A stretch of 64,000 bases of DNA, from assembly GCA_033808805.1 (NCBI GenBank), contig JAPXMY010000001.1:310001-374000 (forward strand). The letters run 5' to 3'. Within the stretch, counting starts at the first letter, position 1, and every line of letters starts with the position of its first letter. This stretch comes from UBA1783 sp033808805. Lineage in GTDB: Bacteria > Bacillota_I > Bacilli_A > Erysipelotrichales > Erysipelotrichaceae. Made by a program: the position numbers and the translations under genes. Below are positions 1 through 9,044 of this stretch, piece by piece. A model generated the notes under the pieces. It was not told the DNA's origin and searched no databases. It worked only from the letters and a program-made list of their open reading frames with translations.

Positions 1-576
1 ACAGAAGATATAGAGTTTTCTATTTATCATATTACTGCAGGAAGAAAAATAGCCTATTGTGAAAAAGCCATGTTTTTTGATGAACAGCCTGTCAGATTTA
101 CCCAATCAATCCATCAGAGACTGAGGTGGTCGAAAGGGTATATTCAGGTGTTTGGCTTATATGGGAAAAAGTTGATTCTAAATTCTCTTAAGGGTAGTTT
201 TTCCTGTTTTGATATGCTTATGAATAGTATTCCTGCCCTTATGCTTTCTATTATTTCGATCGTATTAAATATTGTTTTATCAATTAATGCTGCTATCGGT
301 GGTAATGACTATATGATAGCTTTAAAATCTATTTTTCAGTTATTTTTTAACATGTATTTAACTTTGTTTGTCTTAGGCTTAATAACAACAATCACAGAAT
401 GGAAAAATATCTACACTGGCAATAAAAAGAAAATATTATATCTATTCACTTTTCCAATTTTTATGTTCACCTATATACCAATATCTTTAGCGGCATTATT
501 TCTTAAGGTATCCTGGAAACCAATTGAACATGGAACAGATCGTAAAAATTTGGGAGGATTAATTAAAAATGTTTAA
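1..576 (+). CDS. Family 2 glycosyltransferase, C-terminal part (cut by window start)
   Basis: The reading frame is open from base 1, so the gene begins upstream. The visible part starts with a TED motif and, about 40 residues later, has QRLRW, which matches the Q-x-x-R-W acceptor/product motif of processive GT2 enzymes (cellulose or hyaluronan synthase style). Three to four hydrophobic segments follow, and the end (WKPIEHG) resembles the post-membrane tail of this family. It probably makes or extends a surface polysaccharide at the membrane from a nucleotide sugar. The sugar cannot be told from this fragment. Its last 8 bases overlap the next gene, so the two are probably co-translated. Confidence 0.8.
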   Translation, partial: TEDIEFSIYHITAGRKIAYCEKAMFFDEQPVRFTQSIHQRLRWSKGYIQVFGLYGKKLILNSLKGSFSCFDMLMNSIPALMLSIISIVLNIVLSINAAIGGNDYMIALKSIFQLFFNMYLTLFVLGLITTITEWKNIYTGNKKKILYLFTFPIFMFTYIPISLAALFLKVSWKPIEHGTDRKNLGGLIKNV

Positions 577-895
577 AATAAAGGAATGTTTTACAGTTGT
601 TTTTAAATTTTTGTACAATCCTCATTTGGCATTATGCTTATTAATTGCCTGGATGATTACCAATGGTTGGGGATATCTATTCATTGTTTTAGGCTATTGT
701 TTTAATAATACAACTTTACTGACTATTGGCAGCAGCTATATAGCCTTTCTTTGGGTGCCTGGTACCCCAGAGAAGGTATTCACAGTAACAATAGCTTTGG
801 CTTTACAAAAAAAGCTGTTTTCAAATCATGAAGCAAAGGATGCTCCATTAAAAGAAAGACAACCGGAAAAGGATATAGCTGTTAAAAGCAGGTAA
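569..895 (+). CDS. Small membrane protein next to a glycosyltransferase, unknown function
   Basis: 108 aa with two hydrophobic segments (about residues 15-42 and 45-65) and a charged, Lys/Glu-rich C-terminal tail of about 35 residues. It starts inside the end of the GT2 gene (8-base overlap), which suggests a shared operon and perhaps an accessory role in polysaccharide synthesis or export. I do not recognise the family. Confidence 0.6.
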   Translation: MFKIKECFTVVFKFLYNPHLALCLLIAWMITNGWGYLFIVLGYCFNNTTLLTIGSSYIAFLWVPGTPEKVFTVTIALALQKKLFSNHEAKDAPLKERQPEKDIAVKSR

Positions 896-931
896 ATGGT
901 TCAGGATGGTCTAAAACATTGCCTGTTTGTG

Positions 932-994
932 TTGATTTCTTAATGAATTCTTAATAAATCTTAATAACAAATACACAGGTAGCACTGATATAAT
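932..994 (+). promoter_or_regulatory. Promoter of the two-component operon with three phased CTTAAT repeats
   Basis: CTTAAT occurs at 939, 950 and 960, spaced 11 and 10 bases, about one helical turn. This is the arrangement expected for an OmpR-family regulator binding as a tandem dimer. Downstream is an extended -10 (TG-a-TATAAT, hexamer 989-994) with no recognisable -35 at the right distance. The repeats end just upstream of the -35 position, which fits activation. Autoregulation by the response regulator encoded directly downstream is inferred. Confidence 0.5.
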
Positions 995-1021
995 GGTTAA
1001 CGAAGAAAGGAGCGATGTGGG

Positions 1022-1720
1022 ATGCAGAATATCTTAATTGTTGATGATGAAAAAGATATTGTTAATGCTTTAAAAATATATTTATCTGATCCAGACTATA
1101 AAATCTATGAGGCCTTTAATGGTAAGCAAGCCTTGGATATTGTAGAAAAGGAAGATATTCATTTAGTTTTAATGGATATTATGATGCCGGTAATGGATGG
1201 AATTACAGCCTTGAATAAAATAAGAGAACTTAGCTTTGTCCCGATTATTTTATTAACAGCTAAAGGAGAGGATGCCGACAAGGTATTGGGATTAACAGTT
1301 GGAGCTGATGACTATATTACTAAGCCTTTTAATCCACTGGAAGTTACCGCCAGAGTCAAATCTCAGCTTAGAAGATATCTAAGGTATGGCTCAGGAAATG
1401 AAGATGTAGAAAAAATAACAATTGATGGTATTGAATTAGATGATTCAACTAAACAGGTTCTATTAGATGGAAATGAGATTGCTCTTACTCCAAAGGAATA
1501 TGAAATTTTAAAGTTGTTGATGAGTAATCCAGGGAAGGTATTTTCTCCAAAGGAAATATACAGAAGTATCTGGCAGGAAAAGCCATATGGGGCTGAAAAT
1601 ACAGTTGCTGTACATATACGTCACTTAAGAGAAAAGATTGAAATTAATCCAGCTGAGCCAAGATACATAAAGGTTATTTTTGGTCAGGGATATAAAATTG
1701 AAAAGAGGGTTTACAAATGA
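1022..1720 (+). CDS. OmpR/PhoB-family response regulator
   Basis: 232 aa. The receiver domain (about 1-115) has acidic residues D8/D9, phospho-acceptor D52 in the LMDIMMP stretch, and the conserved Lys in YITKPF. The C-terminal winged-helix DNA-binding domain covers about 130-230 and ends in the GxGYKIE signature. It controls transcription after phosphorylation by its partner kinase. The ATG at 1022 has AAGGAG 9 bases upstream. It overlaps the kinase gene by 4 bases (ATGA), a usual translationally coupled pair. The targets are unknown; the repeats upstream suggest that it controls its own operon. Confidence 0.92.
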   Translation: MQNILIVDDEKDIVNALKIYLSDPDYKIYEAFNGKQALDIVEKEDIHLVLMDIMMPVMDGITALNKIRELSFVPIILLTAKGEDADKVLGLTVGADDYITKPFNPLEVTARVKSQLRRYLRYGSGNEDVEKITIDGIELDDSTKQVLLDGNEIALTPKEYEILKLLMSNPGKVFSPKEIYRSIWQEKPYGAENTVAVHIRHLREKIEINPAEPRYIKVIFGQGYKIEKRVYK

Positions 1721-3618
1721 AAAAGTTTTCTAGAAGCATAGTGGGAAAGACATCGTTATTCTTAATAAGTCTGTTTTCTACACTTTTATTATTAGGTTCA
1801 CTATTAGCAATGATTATCCTTTTTGAAGCAGATTTCTATTCTAAAAAAGAAGAGCAGATATTTTATAATGTTGCAGGTAAATTTGTATATAACGATATTT
1901 TTAATGAGTTTGGATTATATCTTTCTGCATCAGATGATGGATTATTAGAGGATAATGGAAATCTTGTTTTTGAGATTATAGATGCTAATGGTAATGTTGT
2001 CGCCAGAAGCAGTTCTGCAACAGAAGTAGAAGATTGGCAATATGAGTATTATTTCTACAATTACGGAGAAAATGGTTATGAAGGTTTCTACAATATTGAA
2101 GATAAGGAATCTGCTGGTGACTATTATATTATAAAATCAGCAATAGCTAAGCCATTTCAGGCAAATGACAAGTATAGCTTTATCTCGAAATCTATCAGTT
2201 TGTTGTACGGATTACGCTATACCATCTATCTTTTAGCTCTGCTATTGTTAATTGTTGATGCATACAGTTTTGTAAGTTTAATAAATGTGATTGGCTACAG
2301 TAATGAGGATGACAAATTACATACCAGCCCTTTAAATAAGATCCCCTTTGATTTAATACTGGTTATTGCGGCTATCTTTGGAATTATATCGATTTTAATC
2401 CCTGATTATACCGGTTTATTTAGTGGGATTGAACATATAGGGATACTGAGTATTTATGTGATTGTTGTTTCAATAATTGATCTGGCAATAATTATGGGCT
2501 TGATTTTAACTTTTGTATCAAGATTAAAAACTAAGACCTTGATTAAAAATACTATTACTTACCAGATAGTAATAATACTTAAAAAAATGTTCCTGTTTGG
2601 CTTAAGGATAATGAAAACAATTATTAACGGTATTATAAGTTTGATAGTTGCTATTCCAATTGTCTGGAAAACATTAGCCGCTACAATAGCAGTGCTGATT
2701 TTGGATGCTATTTTTCATAACATCATAGAATATAATTTAATCAAGTTTATTGTGTTTATTCCATTAGTTGTTTATTTGGCCATAAATATGAAACAGCTTA
2801 AGGATGGAGCTGAAAAATTAGCAAATGGTGATCTAAGTTGGAAAATAGATACGAAACATCTGGCTCTTGATTTTAAAGAGCATGGAGAAAATCTAAATCA
2901 GGTTTCAAAAGGCATGGCAATTGCTGTGGAAGACAGATTAAAATCGGAAAGGATGAAAACCGAGCTGATTACTAATGTATCGCATGATATTAAAACTCCC
3001 CTGACTTCAATTATCAACTATGCTTCTTTGATAAGCGAAGAAGATACAGAAAACTTGAAGATTAAAGAGTACTCAGAAGTACTGGTAAGACAATCTAATA
3101 GATTAGAAAGATTGATTGAGGATTTAGTTGAAGCTTCAAAAGCGTCAACGGGAAACCTTGAGGTAAATCTTGTTCCATGTGATGCAAATGTATTTTTAAC
3201 TCAGGTTGCTGGTGAATATGCCCAAAAACTGGAAAACAGTAAGCTGACACTGGTTGTTAAGCAATCAGAAGAAGAAATCCTGATAATGGCTGATGGAAGA
3301 AGAATGTGGCGTATATTTGATAATCTGATGAACAATGTCTGCAAGTATGCTCAACCAGAGACCAGAGTCTATCTCTCAATTGAAAAAAATGATGGCAATG
3401 CTGTAATCACCTTTAAAAACACATCCAAAGAACAACTGGATATGAGTGAAGAAGATTTAATGGAAAGATTCACCAGAGGAGATCATTCAAGAAATACTGA
3501 AGGCAATGGTCTAGGATTATCAATTGCCAAAAGCCTTTCGGAACTGCAAAACGGTTCATTAAAGTTAGAAATAGATGGAGACTTATTTAAAGCGATTTTA
3601 AAATTCCCTATTATTTAG
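1717..3618 (+). CDS. Membrane sensor histidine kinase with a multi-helix membrane domain
   Basis: 633 aa. One N-terminal transmembrane helix (about 14-35) is followed by an external region to about 165. Then come several further hydrophobic helices (about 165-190, 210-230, 240-268, 290-355), a short linker resembling HAMP (about 358-400), a HisKA domain with the H-box around His423 (SHDIKTPLTS), and an HATPase_c domain with the N-box (NLMNNVCKYA) and the G-box GNGLGLS near 596. It phosphorylates the response regulator encoded just upstream. The extra membrane helices are more than the two usual in OmpR-type partners, so sensing may occur in the membrane. The ligand is unknown. Confidence 0.9.
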   Translation: MKKFSRSIVGKTSLFLISLFSTLLLLGSLLAMIILFEADFYSKKEEQIFYNVAGKFVYNDIFNEFGLYLSASDDGLLEDNGNLVFEIIDANGNVVARSSSATEVEDWQYEYYFYNYGENGYEGFYNIEDKESAGDYYIIKSAIAKPFQANDKYSFISKSISLLYGLRYTIYLLALLLLIVDAYSFVSLINVIGYSNEDDKLHTSPLNKIPFDLILVIAAIFGIISILIPDYTGLFSGIEHIGILSIYVIVVSIIDLAIIMGLILTFVSRLKTKTLIKNTITYQIVIILKKMFLFGLRIMKTIINGIISLIVAIPIVWKTLAATIAVLILDAIFHNIIEYNLIKFIVFIPLVVYLAINMKQLKDGAEKLANGDLSWKIDTKHLALDFKEHGENLNQVSKGMAIAVEDRLKSERMKTELITNVSHDIKTPLTSIINYASLISEEDTENLKIKEYSEVLVRQSNRLERLIEDLVEASKASTGNLEVNLVPCDANVFLTQVAGEYAQKLENSKLTLVVKQSEEEILIMADGRRMWRIFDNLMNNVCKYAQPETRVYLSIEKNDGNAVITFKNTSKEQLDMSEEDLMERFTRGDHSRNTEGNGLGLSIAKSLSELQNGSLKLEIDGDLFKAILKFPII

Positions 3619-3669
3619 CTTAAAAATATAAATTATTTAACAGTGAAAAAAACAAAATTAAATTATTAG

Positions 3670-3696
3670 AGGGACACCAACAGTCCTTCTTTTTTG
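3670..3696 (+). terminator. Terminator after the histidine kinase
   Basis: AGGGAC and GTCCTT pair around a 7-base loop (one G-T pair), followed by a T tract. It lies 51 bases after the kinase stop. Confidence 0.7.
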
Positions 3697-3747
3697 TATA
3701 GACAATTAAATATTTGATAATTAATTTAAAAATCTGTTTTTTTTAAA

Positions 3748-3775
3748 AAACAGGCCTTATCTAAAAAGCCTGTTT
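3748..3775 (-). terminator. Terminator of the purine nucleoside phosphorylase gene
   Basis: AAACAGGC and GCCTGTTT form an 8-bp stem. On the minus strand it is followed by a T run, as expected for the gene ending at 3813. Confidence 0.8.
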
Positions 3776-3812
3776 ATTAAATTTCTGATGTAAAAATTCA
3801 TCAATGTGTTTT

Positions 3813-4643
3813 TTACATTCTGGTAATCACTAATTTAATTAACGATTTAAACTCATTATTAACTCTTCTGGCTACAGCTTCTACTTCTAAGTGACTTAAC
3901 TCTTTACCAGTGATTCCTGCAGCCATATTGGTAATGCAAGAGATGCCAAGAGTTGGAATATTAGCATGCCTTGCCACTAGAAATTCAGGAACTGTACTCA
4001 TTCCAACAGCATCAGCACCAACTACTTCCGCAAAACGTATCTCAGCTGGAGTTTCGTAGTTTGGTCCTCTAAATGACATGTAAACGCCTTTTCTTAAATC
4101 AATATTCAATTCTTTAGCTGCTTCAAAAGTCAATTTTTTATAGCTATCATCTAAAGCTAAAGTCATATCAGGGAATCTAGGGCCAAATTCATCAACATTT
4201 GGTCCAGTTAATGGATTTTCCCCCATGAAATTGATGAAATCATCAATTACCATCAATGTTCCTTCATTAAAATCTCTATTGACTCCACCAGCTGCATTGG
4301 TAACAATCAGAGAGCGTATTCCTAAAAGTTTCATCACTCTTACTGGCATTGAAACAATTTTCATATCATAGCCTTCATAGAAGTGAAAGCGTCCCTGCAT
4401 ACAGATAACTTTAATACCATTTAATTTACCAATTACCAGTCTTCCTGCATGTCCAATAACATTAGTCATTGGAAAATGAGGAATGTCTTTATAAGAGATA
4501 ATCACAGCATCTTCTACTTCATCAGCCAAGTTGCCTAAACCACTGCCGAGAATAATTCCAACAGCCCCATTAGCATCAGCATATTGTTTAATATAGTCAG
4601 CAGATTCTACACATTTTTGATAAATATTCATATTATTCTCCAA
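3813..4643 (-). CDS. punA: Purine nucleoside phosphorylase (trimeric class)
   Basis: 276 aa, the usual length. It cleaves purine (deoxy)nucleosides with phosphate to the base plus (deoxy)ribose-1-phosphate in the cytoplasm. Visible signatures are the phosphate loop GSGLGN (about 33-38), GHAGRL, GRFHFYEGY, TNAAGGVN, and the base-binding region FRGPNYETPAEIR followed by VGMSTVPE. The ATG is preceded by a GGAGA-type site. It is divergent from the HD hydrolase and stands as a single gene with its own terminator. With the nucleoside hydrolases at 19.5-21 kb it suggests active nucleoside scavenging. Confidence 0.93.
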   Translation of the reverse strand: MENNMNIYQKCVESADYIKQYADANGAVGIILGSGLGNLADEVEDAVIISYKDIPHFPMTNVIGHAGRLVIGKLNGIKVICMQGRFHFYEGYDMKIVSMPVRVMKLLGIRSLIVTNAAGGVNRDFNEGTLMVIDDFINFMGENPLTGPNVDEFGPRFPDMTLALDDSYKKLTFEAAKELNIDLRKGVYMSFRGPNYETPAEIRFAEVVGADAVGMSTVPEFLVARHANIPTLGISCITNMAAGITGKELSHLEVEAVARRVNNEFKSLIKLVITRM

Positions 4644-4707
4644 TCTTTATTACAACCCCATTATAACAAAATTTATGATAAAATAGACATGTATCGGAGG
4701 GTTAATT

Positions 4708-5913
4708 ATGAACAGCTTATCTGAAGAAAAAGTTTTTAGAGACCCAATACATGGCTATGTCAGAGTACAGGATAAAATAATATGGGATTGTATTCAAACG
4801 AAGGAATTTCAACGTCTAAGAAGAGTAAAACAGTTAGGTTCCACATCAATGGTTTATCATACTTCGGAACATTCAAGATTTGCTCATTCTTTAGGTGTGT
4901 ATGAAATAGCCAGAAGAATGATTAATGAAGTTAATGATATCAATAGTGCTTTAACAGAATATGAAAAAATAACAGTGAAATTAGCCGCTTTACTGCATGA
5001 TGTCGGTCATGCTCCTTTTTCTCATTCTTTTGAATCTATTATGAAAACCGATCACGAATTGTATACTATTCAGATAATCAAGGGACAATCAGAAATTAAT
5101 ACCATTTTAAAAGAGTATAATACAACTTTACCAGATGATGTTGCCAGCGTGATAAAAGGGAGTCATCCTAATAAGATTTTATGTCAAATGGTCAGTTCAC
5201 AGTTAGATGCTGATAGAATGGATTATCTATTAAGAGATTCTTACTTTTCAGGAACCAAATATGGAGAATTTGATTTGGAGAGAATTTTAAGAACAATGAG
5301 AGTTGCTAATGACAAGCTGGCAATCAAGGCCAGCGGAGTGCACACAATTGAAGATTATATCATGGCTAGGTATCATATGTACTGGCAGGTTTACTATCAT
5401 CCCGTCAGCAGAAGCTATGACACCTTGCTACAGAAGGTTTTTCAACGTTTGTTTGATTTATACAGAACAGATAAAAGTATTGGCCAAAAATTATCGATGT
5501 TTAAAGCCCTGTTAGAAAAACAGCAATTTTCAAATGAAGAAATATATCTGTTAGATGATGCAACATGTTTCTATGGTTTTAATCTGATGAGTCAAATGGA
5601 TGATGGTATATTAGCTGATTTAGCCAAAAGAATATTAAGTAGAAATCTCTTTAAATACGCAGCAGTGGATAGAAAAGAAGAGATAAAGAAAAAATGTTTA
5701 GAAAAAGGCTATGATTTGAATTATTATTTTCATCAGGATTATCAAAGCCAGAATCCTTATCGACCATATACGACTAAATCACAGTGTATTTGGGTACTGG
5801 AAGATGATGGTTCAATCAAGGAGCTTTCAACAGTCAGTACGATTGTTTCTTCCCTGTGTCAAAACGATTCGTATGAAGATGAGAAAATCTTTTTTCCAAA
5901 GGAAGTTTTATAA
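4708..5913 (+). CDS. HD-domain phosphohydrolase (YwfO-like, dNTPase-type)
   Basis: 401 aa. The N-terminal HD domain has the first His in HSRFAHSLGV, the HD pair in LLHDVGHAPFSHSFE, and a later metal-ligand Asp in QLDADRMDYLLRDS. This layout is that of the SAMHD1/dGTPase-like superfamily of metal-dependent nucleotide phosphohydrolases, probably cytoplasmic. The substrate cannot be read from the sequence. The start has GGAGGG 8 bases upstream. Its TAA overlaps the ATG of the next gene (TAATG), so it is likely coupled to the lipoate-ligase-like gene. Confidence 0.85.
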   Translation: MNSLSEEKVFRDPIHGYVRVQDKIIWDCIQTKEFQRLRRVKQLGSTSMVYHTSEHSRFAHSLGVYEIARRMINEVNDINSALTEYEKITVKLAALLHDVGHAPFSHSFESIMKTDHELYTIQIIKGQSEINTILKEYNTTLPDDVASVIKGSHPNKILCQMVSSQLDADRMDYLLRDSYFSGTKYGEFDLERILRTMRVANDKLAIKASGVHTIEDYIMARYHMYWQVYYHPVSRSYDTLLQKVFQRLFDLYRTDKSIGQKLSMFKALLEKQQFSNEEIYLLDDATCFYGFNLMSQMDDGILADLAKRILSRNLFKYAAVDRKEEIKKKCLEKGYDLNYYFHQDYQSQNPYRPYTTKSQCIWVLEDDGSIKELSTVSTIVSSLCQNDSYEDEKIFFPKEVL

Positions 5914-6860
5914 TGGTAGAAAATGTATATCTGGTGGATAGCGATAATATTAATCCTTTTCACAATCTGGCATTGCAAGCCTATCTTATCAACAACATAC
6001 CTGATGACAGTATGGTCTTTTTGGTGTGGAGAAATAACGATTCTATCATTATTGGAAATAAAAGCAGTGCCTACAGCGAGTGTAACGTTTCTCAGCTGGA
6101 ATTTGAAAAGACCAGATTGTGTCGAAGAGATAGTCACGGAAAAACAGTTTTCAATGATCTGGGGACTCTTAATTATGCTTTCTTTCTATATATGAACAAC
6201 TACAACCCTGCCAAACAGATTAATGTTATTTATCAGGCTTTGGCAAGAGTGCAGTTGCCTGTTTATCTGGCTAATGATGAAATAATGCTCAATAAATTTC
6301 AATTGACAGACAATAATTACTACATTAAACAGCAAAGGTGTATGCATGCCGGTTCTTTGTACTGGAGTTGTGATAAAAGTAAAAGAGCAAGATTATTGAA
6401 AGATCCTACCATCAAAAAAGATATTATCAATGTTGTCGATTATGACCCATTTATCAGGTATATTGATGTAAAAGAAAGCATCCTGCAATCACTCGCCAAT
6501 TTATATGGTGATGTTTATCAGATGTCGGTTACCGATGATTTGCTGGAGTATATGGAACTTTATCGTAGCTATCAATTTATCTATAACACAGATAGCAAGT
6601 ATACAATTCGTATCAGTGATAACTATGATTTTGGTCAGGCTCAGATTTATGTCGATCTTTATAGAAACAGAATCTTGCAGGTTAATATATATCTACCACA
6701 GGAAAACATTGAGATAAACGACTTGATTGCTGAGGTATTTAATGACTTAGTGGTTGATGGCCTTCAATTTAAACAGAGAATTAAAAAAATTGATGAAAAG
6801 TATCATCATGATTTTATTAAATTATTCAAAAAAATTAAGAAGGACAGTTATTGCTTATGA
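5913..6860 (+). CDS. Lipoate-protein ligase A-like protein with divergent motifs
   Basis: 315 aa. The overall pattern is that of LplA/LipM-type proteins, which attach lipoate to dehydrogenase and glycine-cleavage carrier domains: ALQAYL near the N-terminus, RRDSHGKTVFNDLGTLNYAF around residues 72-92, and MHAGSLYWS around 146-155. The usual glycine-rich RRxSGGGAV is here RRDSHGKTV, and the usual KxxGSA lysine loop is not clearly present (KQQRCMHAGS occupies that place). Catalysis by the standard mechanism is therefore uncertain. It lies between the HD hydrolase and a YczE-like membrane protein with overlapping ends. No lipoylated enzyme is encoded in the window. Confidence 0.7.
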   Translation: MVENVYLVDSDNINPFHNLALQAYLINNIPDDSMVFLVWRNNDSIIIGNKSSAYSECNVSQLEFEKTRLCRRDSHGKTVFNDLGTLNYAFFLYMNNYNPAKQINVIYQALARVQLPVYLANDEIMLNKFQLTDNNYYIKQQRCMHAGSLYWSCDKSKRARLLKDPTIKKDIINVVDYDPFIRYIDVKESILQSLANLYGDVYQMSVTDDLLEYMELYRSYQFIYNTDSKYTIRISDNYDFGQAQIYVDLYRNRILQVNIYLPQENIEINDLIAEVFNDLVVDGLQFKQRIKKIDEKYHHDFIKLFKKIKKDSYCL

Positions 6861-7471
6861 GTAAAAATTATTTTCATAGATTTTTGATAATGCTGGTCAG
6901 TGGACTTGTTATCGGTATCGGAGTCTTTTTTTCTGTTTCTGCCAATGTAGGAACAGACCCACTGACAACTTTTCAACAGGGATTATCAAATGCCTTAGGA
7001 TTAGAATTGGCAATATGCAGTTTTTTATCCAATCTTTTATTTGCTTTTTTCATATTTGTTGTTGATAGAAAAGCCTTAAAAATAACAGATATAGTTTATC
7101 CGTTTATTATTTCAGCGGGGATAAAGCTGGCAAGCTATATTCCTCTGCCACTACATTCAATGGTTTTAAGAGTATTATATTTTGTGATAGCATTAGTTTT
7201 AATTGGTTTTGGTATCGGTTTGGGAGTAAACAGCAAGTGTGGCAATAATCCCTATGACGGGTTTGTATTGTTAATCAGTAAAAAAATAAATAAGCAATTT
7301 AAACACATGAGAATGTTACTGGATATTACGGTTCTTGTAATAGGGATTATTTTAAAGGGAAACTTTGGTGTCGGAACTATTTTATCGATGGGTTTGCAGG
7401 GAACAATAGGTCAGTTTTTTATTGAATTTTTAGAAAAAAGTGATTTTTTGCACAAATATACTGCAGATTAA
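6857..7471 (+). CDS. YczE/YyaS/YitT-type integral membrane protein
   Basis: About 204 aa with about five transmembrane helices. It has GTDPLTTFQQG after helix 1 and GNNPYDGF later, a repeated short pattern (G-x-x-P-x-D/T) typical of this family. The function of the family is not established. The ATG at 6857 overlaps the previous stop as ATGA. A TTG at 6851 lies at a better distance from AAGGA (6840-6844) and could be the true start, adding two residues. It is the last gene of the three-gene unit. Confidence 0.75.
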   Translation: MSKNYFHRFLIMLVSGLVIGIGVFFSVSANVGTDPLTTFQQGLSNALGLELAICSFLSNLLFAFFIFVVDRKALKITDIVYPFIISAGIKLASYIPLPLHSMVLRVLYFVIALVLIGFGIGLGVNSKCGNNPYDGFVLLISKKINKQFKHMRMLLDITVLVIGIILKGNFGVGTILSMGLQGTIGQFFIEFLEKSDFLHKYTAD

Positions 7472-7572
7472 GAAGAACTGAGCTTTTATTGGGCACTTTT
7501 TAATAAAAAGATGTTGCATTTATATGCCATTCTATTTATAATCATAACGATATATATAGGAGATGATAATAA

Positions 7573-7914
7573 GTGAGTTTAAAAGCTATAGATATTGCAT
7601 ACAACAAATTACTGAATGCTAAAGAAGGAATGTCATTTAAAGAATTGTGGGTCAGCGTAAACGATGAATTAGGTTACGATGGTAAAATTGCATCTAGAAA
7701 AAAATCTCAATTTTATACAGATCTTACATTGGATGGAAGATTCATCATGCTGGAAAACAACATCTGGAATCTTAAAACCCGTTGTAAATATCAACAGGTT
7801 GAAGTCAAAGAAGACGAATACGAAGAAATAGAAGATTATGATGATGAAGACGAAGATGAATTCGATGACGAAGAAGACGAAGATGAAGAAGAAAATGAAG
7901 AGGACGAATATTAA
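7573..7914 (+). CDS. rpoE: DNA-directed RNA polymerase subunit delta
   Basis: 113 aa. The folded N-terminal HARE-HTH domain (about 1-75, MSFKELWVSV, FYTDLTLDGRF) is followed by a highly acidic Asp/Glu tail (about 80-113), the standard delta layout of Bacillota. It binds core RNA polymerase and helps recycling and promoter selectivity. The start is a GTG with AGGAG 9 bases upstream. It is a single gene with a strong terminator that overlaps its stop. In Bacillus this gene lies near murA, rpmE, prfA and prmC, which are also scattered through this window. Confidence 0.93.
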   Translation: MSLKAIDIAYNKLLNAKEGMSFKELWVSVNDELGYDGKIASRKKSQFYTDLTLDGRFIMLENNIWNLKTRCKYQQVEVKEDEYEEIEDYDDEDEDEFDDEEDEDEEENEEDEY

Positions 7915-7936
7915 AATAGGCTGATCAGCCTATTTT
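7913..7936. terminator. Bidirectional terminator between rpoE and the DUF4236 gene
   Basis: A perfect 24-base palindrome with T-rich ends on both strands. It overlaps the rpoE stop and the end of the convergent DUF4236 gene, so it serves both. Confidence 0.85.
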
Positions 7937-9009
7937 ATTTTGTTTAACTCTTTTAGCGCTTCTTTTAAATATTCATCTGTAGAATTTAAATTTAACTCTT
8001 TTAATTTATCAGCTATTGAATTAATTTCCACAGATTTATAACCCAGATTTTTCAATCCCTGTATTGCTTCCTTTAGATGAAGGCTGGTGCCTGCATCTTT
8101 TTTATCTTCTTTCAGCTGGTATGGTGTTATAGCTTTAAAATTGAATGAAGTTGATAAATTAATTCTGTTTTCAAAGTTTAATATAAAGTTATAAGCCTTA
8201 TCAATGCTTGATAAATCGACATTTTCCATTTTTTGGCGCTCAAATTTGAAGGAAAATAAATACTCATCAACCAGATCGCCTGCTTTATTTCTTCTTTGAG
8301 AATATCCGGACAGCACAATATATTCGATAAATGGTGTCAGGTTGAAGAAGTTGGCAGCTAAATAGATGGCTAAGGAAATTATTGCCTGACTATATTGCTG
8401 TCTGATGGTCAGCTGATTTTTATTTTTGATGATAATCTCGCCATCTGAAGACAAGCTCGGATATTGACTGTTGAATGTTTCAATTTCAGGAAGATCCAAA
8501 TCAATGAAAAGAATATTATTTTCTACCTCATATTCAATGCTGAATTCATAAGGCAGCTCTATTGAGTTGATATAATTTTCAATTAAGGCATCAAGAGTGT
8601 TTTTATCACCATCAATTACTGACTGCAAAGATTTTTTAAGTGAATCTCCTTCAACCTCATTTAGATGATTAATAAAATCTTGGCTGGTTACCACATCATC
8701 AGTATATTTATGAAGATTGACAATGAAATCATTTTCTTTTTTATATTGTTCAATAATTGCCTTGTTTTCTTCATTTTGCTTACCACTATCTTCTTTTGAA
8801 GTTGCTGCTTTATTCTTGCTGGTTTTATTATCCAGGCGTTCTCTCCATGAAATACCGGTTTTAGGAATTGACAAGTTTAAATAAGTTCCTCTTTTACCAG
8901 TATTAAGCTTTACCGCTTTAGAACCCAAGGTCCAACTTATGCCAGATTTAGAAACATTCATTCTAACACCAGGCAATATTTTAAATGATTTATAAAATCT
9001 TAATCCCAT
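7930..9009 (-). CDS. DUF4236 domain protein
   Basis: 359 aa. The first ~55 residues (MGLRFYKSFKILPGVRMNVS, then GKRGTYLNLSIPKTGISW) match the DUF4236 domain found at the N-terminus of many phage-borne and chromosomal proteins of unknown role. After a charged linker (about 58-90) there is a longer, mostly alpha-helical region without a domain I recognise. No signal peptide or membrane helix is visible. The RBS is AAAGAGG before the ATG. It is monocistronic, and the neighbouring prmC has its own terminator in the 51-base gap. Confidence 0.75.
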   Translation of the reverse strand: MGLRFYKSFKILPGVRMNVSKSGISWTLGSKAVKLNTGKRGTYLNLSIPKTGISWRERLDNKTSKNKAATSKEDSGKQNEENKAIIEQYKKENDFIVNLHKYTDDVVTSQDFINHLNEVEGDSLKKSLQSVIDGDKNTLDALIENYINSIELPYEFSIEYEVENNILFIDLDLPEIETFNSQYPSLSSDGEIIIKNKNQLTIRQQYSQAIISLAIYLAANFFNLTPFIEYIVLSGYSQRRNKAGDLVDEYLFSFKFERQKMENVDLSSIDKAYNFILNFENRINLSTSFNFKAITPYQLKEDKKDAGTSLHLKEAIQGLKNLGYKSVEINSIADKLKELNLNSTDEYLKEALKELNKIK

Positions 9010-9044
9010 AATTTTTACCTCTTTAGTTAATTATATAATAAAAA

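Noticed and set aside
4644..4707. Purine riboswitch before punA
   Set aside because: Only 64 bases separate the two divergent genes, and no three-way junction elements were seen.
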